A stretch of 49,199 nucleotides of DNA, from positions 1 through 49,199 of the forward strand of contig JAJDBQ010000243.1 in the NCBI GenBank assembly GCA_029261255.1. Reading direction: 5' to 3'. Source of the DNA: Nitrospirales bacterium (GTDB taxonomy: Bacteria; Nitrospirota; Nitrospiria; Nitrospirales; UBA8639). Below, piece after piece: positions 19,317-27,995 of the stretch. The position numbers were made by a program, and so were the translations under genes. Every line of letters starts with the position of its first letter. Positions within the stretch are counted from its first letter, which is position 1. The notes beneath the pieces are model-generated. The model saw only the letters and a list, made by a program, of their open reading frames with translations, did no database searches and was not told where the DNA came from.

Positions 19317-20294
19317 ATGAATATTGTCAATAAAATGAAGACTGATTGGAATCGTCGAGCAGAACACCATGCTCAATATTGGATTGCGACAGAGAACTTC
19401 CATGATGACCAAAAATTTTCCCGGTCCGGTGAACAATCAGCACGCGTACTATTAACCACTATTGCACCCTACTATGACCCATCATGGATGGTGCTCGATA
19501 TCGGTTGCGGAATTGGGAGAATGCTCAAACCACTTGCCCCACACTTTCGCTCCCTTGTCGGCATTGATGTCTCAGGGGAAATGATCAGAAAAAGCAAGAA
19601 ATGGCTACATGGACTGGGAAATGTCAAAACACTCGAGACTTCAGGAGTAGACCTTCGTCCCTTCCCATCTGACTCTTTTAATCTTGTCTATTCCTATGTG
19701 GCGTTTCAACATATGCCTCGCCAAGTGTTTGAACGATATCTAGAAGAAACGAATCGAGTACTCCAACCCGATGGATACCTCGCATTCCAAATCCCCATTG
19801 GATTACATCGCAATGCTGCCTTAGGAGATACCATTGGCATTCGTAATTATTCTAGAGAGGAAATTTCAGAAAAATTAGCCCGATTGGGATTTCAGTTGGT
19901 GGAAGAGAGAGATTCCAAGACGATCACGGGAAAAAAACAGATTCCTATTGAAAAATTACCGTTCATTTTAGCTCAAAAGATCACAACCGCTATGCCAGAC
20001 CATGTCACAGATTGGGTCAACACTGATTGCGAAAAAGAGTTTTCTCTGCTTGATACCAGAATGTGGCTATGGTTTGCAGAACAATGCCTTCATGAAGGAC
20101 GTCAAGATGAAGCCCTACGTACCTACAAGTCTCTCTTGGAGCAAGACCCACGGAGCTTGGAAAATTGGAGTCGAATCGTAGAAAATCTTATCGAGAGAGG
20201 ACAAACAAAAGAAGCACAGGAGACTCTTGAAAAGCTGAAAGGCGCTCTTCCCACGTATACGAAATTAAACGCATTACTGAACACTCTCAAATAG
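19317..20294 (+). CDS. SAM-dependent methyltransferase with C-terminal TPR-like tail (325 aa)
   Basis: A class I (Methyltransf_11) fold: motif I VLDIGCGIGRML (about residues 60-71), LVGIDVSGEM after it, and LVYSYVAFQHMPR with VLQPDGYLAFQIP as motifs II/III. After about residue 240 the chain becomes helical with a tetratricopeptide-like segment (EGRQDEALRTYKSLLEQDP, then RGQTKEAQETLEKLKG), unusual in small-molecule methyltransferases and suggesting a protein-protein contact. The acceptor cannot be named. ATG 19317 lacks a well-spaced ribosome site (TAGGA is 15-17 bases off); ATG 19335 is an alternative. Confidence 0.82.
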   Translation: MNIVNKMKTDWNRRAEHHAQYWIATENFHDDQKFSRSGEQSARVLLTTIAPYYDPSWMVLDIGCGIGRMLKPLAPHFRSLVGIDVSGEMIRKSKKWLHGLGNVKTLETSGVDLRPFPSDSFNLVYSYVAFQHMPRQVFERYLEETNRVLQPDGYLAFQIPIGLHRNAALGDTIGIRNYSREEISEKLARLGFQLVEERDSKTITGKKQIPIEKLPFILAQKITTAMPDHVTDWVNTDCEKEFSLLDTRMWLWFAEQCLHEGRQDEALRTYKSLLEQDPRSLENWSRIVENLIERGQTKEAQETLEKLKGALPTYTKLNALLNTLK

Positions 20295-20362
20295 CTCTCA
20301 CCAACAACATCCCGCCCTTATTCCCTCATCGTTGCTTACGCAATGTCAGCTGTAATCCATTC

Positions 20363-20404
20363 CAGAGAGACAATGGGCCAATTCCTTAACCCATCGTCTC
20401 TCTG
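20363..20404. terminator. Bidirectional hairpin between convergent genes
   Basis: CAGAGAGACAATGGG and CCCATCGTCTCTCTG form a 15-pair stem with one mismatch and a 12-base loop. It sits between the ends of the methyltransferase (+) and MscS (-) genes, where a shared terminator is expected. Confidence 0.6.
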
Positions 20405-20444
20405 AAAGAGGTGACATCAAACAAGAATATTTGTTCTCTGGTTC

Positions 20445-21257
20445 TTACTCGGCCTTAACCATATGTATCGTGCGTTGAGGAAAAGGAATGCTCAATTTTT
20501 CTGCATCAAATCGTTGTTTGAGCGTCTTAGTGAGATCAAATTTCACGGGCCAATAATCACCAGCTTGGCACCACACTCGAATTGTCAGATCAACTGAACT
20601 CTCCCCAAGATTCCCTACCACCACCATGGGGGCAGGGTCAGCCATAACTCTTGAGTCCGCTTGCACGACCTGTTGCACAACTGATTGGGCTTTATCAATA
20701 TCATCGCCATAATCAATGCCCATGACTAAGTCCACACGCCTCGTCGTATGGTGACTGAAATTTTTGACGATTGAGCCCCAGACCTGACTATTCGGCACAA
20801 GAATTTGTACATTGTCTGGCGTCGCAAGTTCCGTGATGAATAAAGTGATCGACTTCACCGATCCTGCAATCCCTGCGGTCTCGACAAAATCTCCCGCTTT
20901 AAATGGTCGAAAAACTAATAGCATCACACCAGCTGCCACATTGCTTAACGTCCCTTGTAACGCAAGGCCAATGGCTAAACTGGCCGCACCTAAGACTGCG
21001 ATCAAACTGGTCGTTTCAATGCCGAATTGCCCAAGAACCGCAAGGAACGTCGCGATTAAGACAACATAACGAGCTATATTTGAGAGAAACCCTTGCAAGG
21101 TTGCATCAAACTTACCTGACCGACTGAGCCATGCGGCGACACGTTTTTGAACCCAATTGGCTACCATTTTCCCCACAATCAATATGAGAATGGCCCCAAC
21201 AACCTTCAGGCCGTAGGTGGTTAGCAAACTGACACCTTCCTTCATCGCGTCTTCCAT
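20445..21257 (-). CDS. mscS: MscS-type small-conductance mechanosensitive channel (270 aa)
   Basis: Inner-membrane channel that opens under tension to release solutes during hypo-osmotic shock. Three N-terminal helices are seen, the last being the pore-lining TM3 with its Gly/Ala-rich face (VLGAASLAIGLALQGTLSNVAAG), followed by the MscS beta domain (FKAGDFVETAGIAGSVKSI and VPNSQVWGSIVKNFS) and the alpha/beta C-domain ending in SIPFPQRTIHMVK. Length matches E. coli MscS (286 aa). The start at 21257 follows a perfect AAGGAGGA (21264-21271, minus strand); a longer frame to 21338 would add a non-conserved 27-residue tail. A second channel-like gene lies upstream on the same strand. Confidence 0.93.
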   Translation of the reverse strand: MEDAMKEGVSLLTTYGLKVVGAILILIVGKMVANWVQKRVAAWLSRSGKFDATLQGFLSNIARYVVLIATFLAVLGQFGIETTSLIAVLGAASLAIGLALQGTLSNVAAGVMLLVFRPFKAGDFVETAGIAGSVKSITLFITELATPDNVQILVPNSQVWGSIVKNFSHHTTRRVDLVMGIDYGDDIDKAQSVVQQVVQADSRVMADPAPMVVVGNLGESSVDLTIRVWCQAGDYWPVKFDLTKTLKQRFDAEKLSIPFPQRTIHMVKAE

Positions 21258-21441
21258 AAATAATCCTCCTTGAACGAGAAAATGAGTGTTTAGTCGAATT
21301 GTTGAAAATGGACCATTCGGTACCTTCCCCTCCCTCATGACACAATTACTTGAGTGAAAGGACTCGCCAATGAAGTTGATGTAAGGCGAGTGGGAAGGAG
21401 GGATAAACGCAGATATACCTTAATGGTTTGTCGAATTCAAA

Positions 21442-21480
21442 TGTCTTGCCTGGGCTATAGAAAATGACCCAGGCAAGACA
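21442..21480 (-). terminator. Terminator of the TM-helix channel gene
   Basis: A perfect 13-pair stem (TGTCTTGCCTGGG with CCCAGGCAAGACA, 13-base loop) begins 12 bases after the stop of the minus-strand gene 21492-22955; reading on, the minus strand gives TTTGAATT, a short U-rich tail. Confidence 0.65.
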
Positions 21481-21491
21481 CAACGGCAGAA

Positions 21492-22955
21492 TTAACTTTC
21501 GCCGCGCATGCGGCCTAACCAATGTTCCATTTGTTTGCCTGCAGCTTCTCGACCACCAAGGCCAAAGGAAAGAGCAATCGCGATGGCAATCGCTCCCAAA
21601 GTTAATCCAAACGCGAGATTGACGATATCGTCAGCCAAGCCCATCGCACGAAGACCCATGGCTAACACCAGACCCAATATTGCGAATCTAGCGATGCCTG
21701 CCAACATACCGGCATTACTTCCTCCAACACGCTGAATCGCATCACACGCAACATTGGATAACCAGAAGCCCACACCAATAATAGCGGTCCCTAACAGAAC
21801 CTGCCCACCAAATTGAATAAACATCGCAACTAATTGCGACAGTTGCTCAAATCCCAATCGGTTGGCAGCCTCAACGGTCGCAAAGAGCATGATGAAAAAG
21901 ACGATGACTTTTCCAACTAGTTGAGAGGGCGTCATCCCCCCTTCAAACACTTGCCCAATACCAACCTTGTTCGGCAATTGATCAAAACCCATGCCTCCCA
22001 ACAGATTACTGATGAGATGAGAAATGAGTCGCGACACAAAAAATGCCACCGCAAGAATGATCGCCGCCGCAAAAATATTCGGGATGGCACTCATCATGGA
22101 ATTGAGCATTTGTGTGGCTGGGACTGTGATGACTTCAATATTTAACGCTTGAAGAGCAGCAATGAGAGCCGGGACAAAAATCAGTATATAGATGATAAGC
22201 CCCACCAACTTGGACAAGGACATTGTGCCTCGAAGCCCGACCTGCTCTCCCATTCCATCGGCCCCACCAGCCGCCAACAGGTTACTGACAATGTCACGTA
22301 CGATCATTGCCACAAACCATCCAACCCCACCGATGATGAGGGCTCCAAACACATTCGGAAGCATCCCCATCATTTCATTGACCATCGCCTGGACTGGATC
22401 CAAAATTCCGTTCAATTCCAGCGTGCCAAGTATGCCAGGGAGAAACAACAAGATAATCAGCCAAAATAAGACATTGCCCAAGTTCTCACTCATAGGGCTC
22501 ATCCCCGCTTCTGAACTGAGTCTGTCATCTAAAGTCGTGGCCTGTAAGGCTTTGCTGACCACTGTCCTCACGACCGTGGCTAACACCCATGCCACTAATA
22601 ACAGGACTCCGCCCGCTACGAGTTTCGGAGCAAAGGCTAACACCTGATCAAGGAAGCCACGAAGCGGCCCAGATACTAATTCCAAATTCAGCGCATTGAA
22701 AAACGCGACCAACACAAACAGTAAGACCAAATAAAATAGCGCTGATGCCGTTCCTCCTTCAACATCCATCGGCGTACCAGTCGTGTTGCGCAAGCGGTTA
22801 TTCAACTGGACAAGGCCGAGACCCTTCCGGACTCCAGCCCGTACAAGAGTGGCGACGAACCATCCAACAATGAGAATTCCTAGGGCTCCTAGAATCCCTG
22901 GCAGCGAAGAGCCAAGTGTCTCCTGCAGCGTTTCTGTCAATTTTGTCATATCCAT
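21492..22955 (-). CDS. Mechanosensitive-channel-like protein with repeated TM_helix units (487 aa)
   Basis: Almost the whole protein is membrane-embedded. Repeats of a 'conserved TM helix' unit (PF05552 type) recur, each with a pattern like LPGILGALGILIVGWFVATLVR, for example FAPKLVAGGVLLLVAWVLATVVR, MLPNVFGALIIGGVGWFVAMIVR and IPNIFAAAIILAVAFFVSRLI. It ends with LSFGLGGREAAGKQMEHWL, a segment typical of these MscS relatives. It lacks the soluble MscS beta domain, so channel gating is not assured. AGGAGT upstream of 22955 supports the start (MDMTKL). The neighbour downstream is a true MscS, so the pair is probably an osmotic-stress module. Confidence 0.85.
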   Translation of the reverse strand: MDMTKLTETLQETLGSSLPGILGALGILIVGWFVATLVRAGVRKGLGLVQLNNRLRNTTGTPMDVEGGTASALFYLVLLFVLVAFFNALNLELVSGPLRGFLDQVLAFAPKLVAGGVLLLVAWVLATVVRTVVSKALQATTLDDRLSSEAGMSPMSENLGNVLFWLIILLFLPGILGTLELNGILDPVQAMVNEMMGMLPNVFGALIIGGVGWFVAMIVRDIVSNLLAAGGADGMGEQVGLRGTMSLSKLVGLIIYILIFVPALIAALQALNIEVITVPATQMLNSMMSAIPNIFAAAIILAVAFFVSRLISHLISNLLGGMGFDQLPNKVGIGQVFEGGMTPSQLVGKVIVFFIMLFATVEAANRLGFEQLSQLVAMFIQFGGQVLLGTAIIGVGFWLSNVACDAIQRVGGSNAGMLAGIARFAILGLVLAMGLRAMGLADDIVNLAFGLTLGAIAIAIALSFGLGGREAAGKQMEHWLGRMRGES

Positions 22956-23573
22956 GGATGACTCCTATTCATAAAGGTTCATTGTGCTAGACCAAAGAAT
23001 CCAAACGTAACCGTCTTTCGGGGCAATAGCCTTGCGTTCAGCCGTACAATAGACACATCTCATTGTTTTGATGAGCAACCGCCACTTAGAAAGTGATCAC
23101 ATTCTTTCGTAGTCGCGGACAGTATTTCCTCTTCGCTCATAACTACTCTCGTTCTGCGCAAACCAACCCTAGGGATGAATCTCATTCCTTTAGTTTTGCA
23201 GATTTCCTGCATCCTGTCGGAAACATCTTTTTTTAGCAAGGATTGAGAGGTTAGACATCACCACGTCCTCACCTTTACATTAAGAACGCTAAGAGATGAA
23301 CGACTCTTGAATGAAGACAAAAGATCATCATTTCTTCCCAGCTTGAAATCCTCACTGTATTTCCACTTAAAAAAACCCGAGGCGATCACGCTATCACCGA
23401 CGGCCGTTTATGCATGGGAACCCCCTCTAAAAGCCCCATACATAACGCGAACACCAGATGAGCGAAATCGCCTCGGGTAAATTTTCTTCATGTGTAGGTA
23501 TGTCTATCTACTTACCTTCAGACACCCTCACTCCGTAATCATATGAAAAGAACAGTCATCAACATTTGCAATC
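22956..23573. other. Intergenic region with a structured element at its right side
   Basis: No gene is supported here. The left part should carry the promoter of the 21492-22955 gene on the minus strand; I could not assign boxes with confidence. The right part holds the rod-like hairpin described separately. Confidence 0.5.
23369..23477 (-). terminator. Long rod-shaped hairpin with U7 tail; terminator or small RNA
   Basis: On the minus strand, CCCGAGGCGAT and ATCGCCTCGGG form a perfect 11-pair outer stem about 80 bases apart. Inside, CGTTATGTATGGG pairs with CCCATGCATAAACG (13 pairs, one bulge). Seven U follow directly (A run 23369-23375 on the plus strand). It begins 97 bases after the stop of the pseudo-receiver gene, so it can end that transcript, but its length and double-stem shape exceed a normal terminator. 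Confidence 0.6.
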
Positions 23574-24086
23574 TCACGCATTCACAAAATCAGCCATGAT
23601 TTGACCTATCTGAATATAGTCCACAGGCTTCTCCAATATCTGGAAAAATTTCATCGTAGGCAGTTGTTCTATGACCTGTTTCGTTTGTTCACTCGCCAAC
23701 AAAACTGTCAGAACTCCTGCTTGAGTCAAATGCAGAGTTTTCAGTTGAAAATTCTTGATATCTTTCATCTCCAAACAAGAATCATCTATAAACGCCACAT
23801 GAGGTCGAATCTTTGACTCTTGCACGAGAGTCCCTTGGAACGCTTGCGCCTCCTCTGTCTCATAACCATGCGCTTCGACTAAACCCCGAAGAAAATCCGT
23901 GACAAAGGAATTGCCACTCACAATAAGTACCTTGATTCCTGCCGCGTCCATGGACATCCTCGACATATCCTTTTTCCCCACTGTTGAGAAGGGATCATCT
24001 CTCCCAATAGTTTCAGTTCTTTTCAATGAAATCATTGGCGTGTTGAGAGTACCCATTGCTCCTGTTCTCATTGGCTCGATATACAT
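23574..24086 (-). CDS. Response-regulator-like pseudo-receiver protein (170 aa)
   Basis: A non-conserved N-terminal tail of about 50 residues precedes a CheY-like receiver fold: IKVLIVSGNSFVTDFLRGLVEAHGYE, then PHVAFIDDSCLEM (likely phospho-acceptor Asp kept), VLTVLLAS and ILEKPVD (the conserved Lys-Pro). The acidic pair that normally follows the first strand (V-D-D) is replaced by S-G-N, so Mg2+ binding and phosphorylation are doubtful. No output domain is present. Start: ATG 24086 has GGAG nine bases upstream; ATG 24092 and GTG 24113 are alternatives. No kinase gene is adjacent. Confidence 0.68.
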   Translation of the reverse strand: MYIEPMRTGAMGTLNTPMISLKRTETIGRDDPFSTVGKKDMSRMSMDAAGIKVLIVSGNSFVTDFLRGLVEAHGYETEEAQAFQGTLVQESKIRPHVAFIDDSCLEMKDIKNFQLKTLHLTQAGVLTVLLASEQTKQVIEQLPTMKFFQILEKPVDYIQIGQIMADFVNA

Positions 24087-24346
24087 GTTCATCTTCTCCA
24101 AATTTCCCCGCACATAAGGTCATCTTCCCAACACTCAGCTTTCATCGAGGTATATATCAAGAACGATGCCATCGATGAAATATCGTTTTTCTTGGCATTT
24201 ATTGAAATTTTCACTGTAAATGATTCATGGAGACACAGGCAGGTGTGTCAAGCTGATTCAAGCTGGGACACTTGAGACAGTGGAGCGGTTGAACCTTTCC
24301 AACAAAAGGCCCGTATTTGACCAACAAGAAGTCAATAACAACTTCC

Positions 24347-24602
24347 GATGGGCATGTTCAAAAGCCATCCATCATGGCCGCAGCCTTTGTGATGAGCCGA
24401 GCGCACGCTCAGTACGTGAGCACGGCGCAATGACGACCTGCCTAGACGAAGCGGCTCCCGGCCTTCGTAGCCAAAGCTACTTCGGCGGAGTAGGCTCAGG
24501 CAAGCATGGAACCGCTAGCCTGTCAGCCGTCGCCTTGGCCGCTTGCGCGCCAAAGCTGGCTTCAGCGGCTAGCGCGAAGGCTGGTGGATTATTGAACAGC
24601 CT
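24347..24602 (-). repeat. MITE-like dispersed repeat, copy B (long form, inverted)
   Basis: The reverse complement repeats copy A almost base for base over CCACCAGCCTTCGCGCT, GCTGAAGCCAGCTTTGGCGC, GGCTAGCGGTTCCATG, TAGCTTTGGCTACGAAGGCC and CCGTGCTCACGTAC. One end reads GGGCATGTTCAAAAGCC. It fills most of the 24114-24719 gap; an open frame of 167 codons across it is not a gene. Confidence 0.85.
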
Positions 24603-24624
24603 CACAGTCAAGCTGAGGCTTTTT
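24598..24624 (+). terminator. Rho-independent-type hairpin at the edge of repeat B
   Basis: AGCCTCA (24598-24604) and TGAGGCT (24614-24620) form a 7-pair stem with a 9-base loop, followed by TTTT. Oriented for plus-strand transcripts, though no plus-strand gene is near. Confidence 0.45.
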
Positions 24625-24660
24625 CGTTGGAGATTTCTGAAGAAGGAAAAGGAGAAGGAG

Positions 24661-24698
24661 CACGGAACCCTGCTCTTTACGAAGAACCGGGTTCCGTG
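24661..24698 (-). terminator. Terminator hairpin after the DUF481 gene
   Basis: CACGGAACCC and GGGTTCCGTG make a perfect 10-pair stem with an 18-base loop, starting 21 bases past the stop of the minus-strand gene. The minus strand continues CTCCTTCTCCTTTTCC, pyrimidine-rich rather than a pure U-tract. Confidence 0.5.
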
Positions 24699-24719
24699 TA
24701 TAGCGATTGCGGACTTGCC

Positions 24720-25772
24720 TTAAAAGGCATACCCAACGGTGAGTAGAATCTGCTTATCACTTTTCTTGGTCCCAGGCGCGGGGGTATTGTCATAGCGCCA
24801 GTTATACTGCAGCGTCGAAATGAAGTTTTCCAGCATCGTCCAACGCAACCCCTGCTGAGAGGTAATGTAATAATCTTTTTTCTTTTCTATCGAAGGGTAA
24901 CCCTGGTGTTGATGAAACAACTCCAGTGCCGGAAGAACTGGCCAATTGAAATTGACTGCCCATCGACCTGTGACATTATTACGATCTGAGGCAAGTTTAA
25001 AATCTTCATTGAAAAAACCCAAACCGGCTTCCACGCTCAGCTGCATTTGGTTCAAATAGGAACTGGAAAAATCTCCCACATCAATCAATTGATACCCTGG
25101 GCCAGTAAAAATCGATGTCCGAAGATTTAAATCTTGAAAGGTATCCTGTTCAAACAACGCTCCAGCATAAGCATAGAACCGCTTTGTAATAAAAAAGTCT
25201 AACTTAATCGTCCCAAAGGCATTACGGGCATTTAATACGCCATCCGCCTCTCCATTTAAATATCGACCAAGAATCGTCAGACGCAATCGTTCACTCCGGG
25301 CAATGAGTTCACCGAGAAAACTATAATTCTTACTCCTTGTGTTGCCTGTAATGATGGATGCCCCAAAGTTAATATTCCCAGAGTACACAACTGCTTGCTT
25401 GATGGGTGGATTGACGGACATGACGGACTCCACAGTGACGGGAATGGGTTCGCCCATCATATCAGTTTTAATTCCAATCGTTCCTGGAGCGACCATCGAA
25501 GGTTTGCCTTTGAGGACGGTCCCACCATTTGTTACGACTGTCACTGGTTCTTCAGAAGTCAATCCCACAACTTCAGCCCACTTGATCTTAATCGGATCTC
25601 CATCATGAAAGAGGGTGTTCACCGTGATGAACCCTTCCGTCATCTCCAAAATTTCGACGTATAATTCGCTCCCATCTTTCAAGGTAATTTTTCCCGTAGG
25701 TTCCGCCATAACCCCAATAGGAATAAGACAAATAAAAAGGAACACCATCCATGCCATCAGCTTCTTGCTCAT
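24720..25772 (-). CDS. DUF481 (YdiY-like) outer-membrane beta-barrel protein (350 aa)
   Basis: A signal peptide (LMAWMVFLFICLIPIGVMA) leads to an N-terminal beta-rich part (GKITLKDGSELYVEILEMTEG and VTNGGTVLKGKPSMV, two similar small domains of about 50 residues), then a barrel with alternating strands from about residue 130 (SGNINFGASIITGNTRSKNY, LRLTILGRYLNGEA) to a terminal aromatic (LLTVGYAF), the usual barrel-assembly signal. This is the DUF481 family, function unknown; the G-N-T turn is typical. AAGGAGG precedes the ATG. It is separated by a terminator and repeat B from the genes on the left. Confidence 0.87.
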   Translation of the reverse strand: MSKKLMAWMVFLFICLIPIGVMAEPTGKITLKDGSELYVEILEMTEGFITVNTLFHDGDPIKIKWAEVVGLTSEEPVTVVTNGGTVLKGKPSMVAPGTIGIKTDMMGEPIPVTVESVMSVNPPIKQAVVYSGNINFGASIITGNTRSKNYSFLGELIARSERLRLTILGRYLNGEADGVLNARNAFGTIKLDFFITKRFYAYAGALFEQDTFQDLNLRTSIFTGPGYQLIDVGDFSSSYLNQMQLSVEAGLGFFNEDFKLASDRNNVTGRWAVNFNWPVLPALELFHQHQGYPSIEKKKDYYITSQQGLRWTMLENFISTLQYNWRYDNTPAPGTKKSDKQILLTVGYAF

Positions 25773-26058
25773 TGGACCTCCTTGTTTAAATACTCGAATA
25801 TGGCAACCGTCAAATCATGACGACATGTCTTCCTTACGCCAACTCCAGGCTCACATACAGGCATCCTACGAGAGGAAAAGGCGGGGAATGGATTTCAAGA
25901 CTCACTGGAAGAGATAACCTGCTATGAAAGAACTATACCCTGAGATCAGACTCCTGACAAAAAAATACTATTTGTTTTTCATACACAACGATCCAGGCTA
26001 TTTTCCTGATTCGCCTGACCAAAGCACGTATTCGTTGATTGAAAAAGAATCTTGCGAT

Positions 26059-27861
26059 CTATGTGGATTGTTCTTCTGGAGAAATGGCTAGGTCACTGAG
26101 TCGGCGATAAAACGTAGACCGACTCATACCTAGAAGTTTGGCTGCTTGTGCACGTTTGCCGTTGGCTTCCTGCAAGGCTGACAGAATATCTTGCCGCTCA
26201 TTTCTCGGGGATGCCCTCACTGACACCAACGATGCCGATGTCCCACAAATCTCTGGTGGAAGATCTGTAAGTTGGATATGAGTTCCGTGACAATGGATCA
26301 ACGCATAATCAAACGAACTTTTGAGTTCACGAACATTCCCTGGCCAGGGATACCGAAGCAGCGCTTGCATGGCATCCGGTGCGATATCACTGACCTCAGG
26401 TTTCTTCGTGACCACCCGCGCTTGCCCCAGAAATGCCTCGCTCAAGAGGGGTATGTCCTCTCGGCGCTCTCTCACTGCTGGAAGCTGTAAACGAGCCACA
26501 CGTATCCGATACAACAAATCTGATCGAAAATCTCCCTTTTCAACCATTTCTTGTAAATTTTGATGTGTGGCAGCGAGCACGCGAACATCAACTTTCCGGG
26601 GACGAGATTCACCTAGACGCATGATTTCCCCCTCTTGTAGTACTCGCAACAATGTCGTTTGAGTTGCCAATGGCATGTCGCCAATTTCGTCTAGGAAAAG
26701 CATGCCGCCCTCTGCAGCTTCAAAGAAGCCTTCATGATCACTCGTCGCTCCGGTAAACGCTCCCCGTTTATGCCCAAACAATTGGCTTCCCAACAATGAA
26801 TCAGTCAGTCCGGCACAGTTCACTGCCACGAAAGGCTTATCTTTCCTTTCACTCAATTGATGCAAAGCCTGCGCAACCAATTCTTTTCCTGTTCCCGTTT
26901 CCCCCTGAATCAGAACCGAAACATCGACAGGGGCAATTTCTTGAACCCTTTGATACAGGTCTTGCATCGCAGGGCTTTTGCCAATGAGCTTTTCAAAGTG
27001 AGCATGACCAATCAGTTGTCGCCTGAGATCTTCAACCTCAGTCCGATCTTTCCAAAACAATATGGTCCGCCGTTGATCCCGAGGATCCTCATGTACCTCC
27101 ACCTCAACTTCTCGCCAAGATTTTTTTTGCTTCTGCAAGGAGACGGCTACAGGCGAACGATGGATCTCTGGCAAGGCCATTTGCTCCTGCACCAAGCGAC
27201 ACTGATCTGCCTTCAAAGGTAGTGCGTGAGTCCACAATTCACCAACAAAACTGTGTGGATCACACGCAAACAGCTGGAACACCGCAGGGCTCGCATAGGT
27301 GACAACCTGGTTCTCATCAATCATGACTGTGGCCAATTGCAAATGATCCAGAACAGCCATCACATCATCACGAATTTGTTCGCTCTCTGCTAGTTGGGCT
27401 CCCAACTGAGCTTCCACATGCTTTCGCACCTCAAGCTCCTGCCCATGTGCTAATTGATTATCTCGCGCTGTTTGCAAGACTGGCTGTATCGTGACCATTG
27501 CAGGCTCATATCGTTGAACAATGAGAAAGCGCTGTCCCATCTCTACCAGCGCAGTCGCCTCGAGATAACTCTCATCTCCCATGAGAGCCGGTTCGGTCCA
27601 CAAACCGGATTGCAATTTTCCGTGATCATGGCTTTGCCAAAATTCCTCCGCCTCATACAAAAAACACTGTAGGAAAAATGAGCTTTGCACAAATTCACGA
27701 GGATCTATCGAGGAACGATCTGCAGAGAAGGATGCAGGATACCAACGAGGAAGTGCACTTAAGTTGCGGTATTGAGTCGCTGATTCGACCTCCACAATCA
27801 ACGCCTCAAAAATATTGAGAATCTCAGGATAGAGAGCTTCGACACCCATCATCTCTTCCAT
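26059..27861 (-). CDS. PAS-containing sigma-54-dependent transcriptional activator (600 aa)
   Basis: Three parts. Residues 1-150 are an uncharacterised sensor-like domain (FLYEAEEFWQSHDHGKLQSG, then YLEATALVEMGQRFLIVQRY). Residues about 165-285 are a PAS domain (DDVMAVLDHLQLATVMIDEN onward). Residues about 295-530 are an AAA+ sigma-54 activation domain with Walker A GETGTGKE, the GAFTGA loop that touches sigma-54, and GGMLFLDEIGDM. A Fis-type helix-turn-helix ends the protein (GKRAQAAKLLGMSRSTFYRR). It should activate RpoN promoters in response to a signal sensed by the N-terminal region. GTPase, OmpA-type and coiled-coil genes lie directly upstream on the same strand (134-base gap), suggesting a link. 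Start: ATG 27861; ATG 27852 and 27849 are close alternatives. Confidence 0.9.
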   Translation of the reverse strand: MEEMMGVEALYPEILNIFEALIVEVESATQYRNLSALPRWYPASFSADRSSIDPREFVQSSFFLQCFLYEAEEFWQSHDHGKLQSGLWTEPALMGDESYLEATALVEMGQRFLIVQRYEPAMVTIQPVLQTARDNQLAHGQELEVRKHVEAQLGAQLAESEQIRDDVMAVLDHLQLATVMIDENQVVTYASPAVFQLFACDPHSFVGELWTHALPLKADQCRLVQEQMALPEIHRSPVAVSLQKQKKSWREVEVEVHEDPRDQRRTILFWKDRTEVEDLRRQLIGHAHFEKLIGKSPAMQDLYQRVQEIAPVDVSVLIQGETGTGKELVAQALHQLSERKDKPFVAVNCAGLTDSLLGSQLFGHKRGAFTGATSDHEGFFEAAEGGMLFLDEIGDMPLATQTTLLRVLQEGEIMRLGESRPRKVDVRVLAATHQNLQEMVEKGDFRSDLLYRIRVARLQLPAVRERREDIPLLSEAFLGQARVVTKKPEVSDIAPDAMQALLRYPWPGNVRELKSSFDYALIHCHGTHIQLTDLPPEICGTSASLVSVRASPRNERQDILSALQEANGKRAQAAKLLGMSRSTFYRRLSDLAISPEEQST

Positions 27862-27995
27862 TTCTCCCGTTCCAAAATTTCACAAACTCTCGATACATGA
27901 ATTGGAGGAGTCGTGAATTCGATACGGCGATGCTTCCTGTGGAGGGGGTAGACGACACACCAGTGCGAAACGATGCGCACTGGTCCGTTGACTCC

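Noticed and set aside
21921-22647. Plus-strand open frames opposite the TM-helix channel gene
   Set aside because: Antisense shadows of a repeat-rich hydrophobic gene; products are arginine/histidine-rich without pattern.
24220-24723. 167-codon open frame on the plus strand
   Set aside because: It runs across repeat B, whose inverted counterpart has no matching protein, and has no ribosome site.
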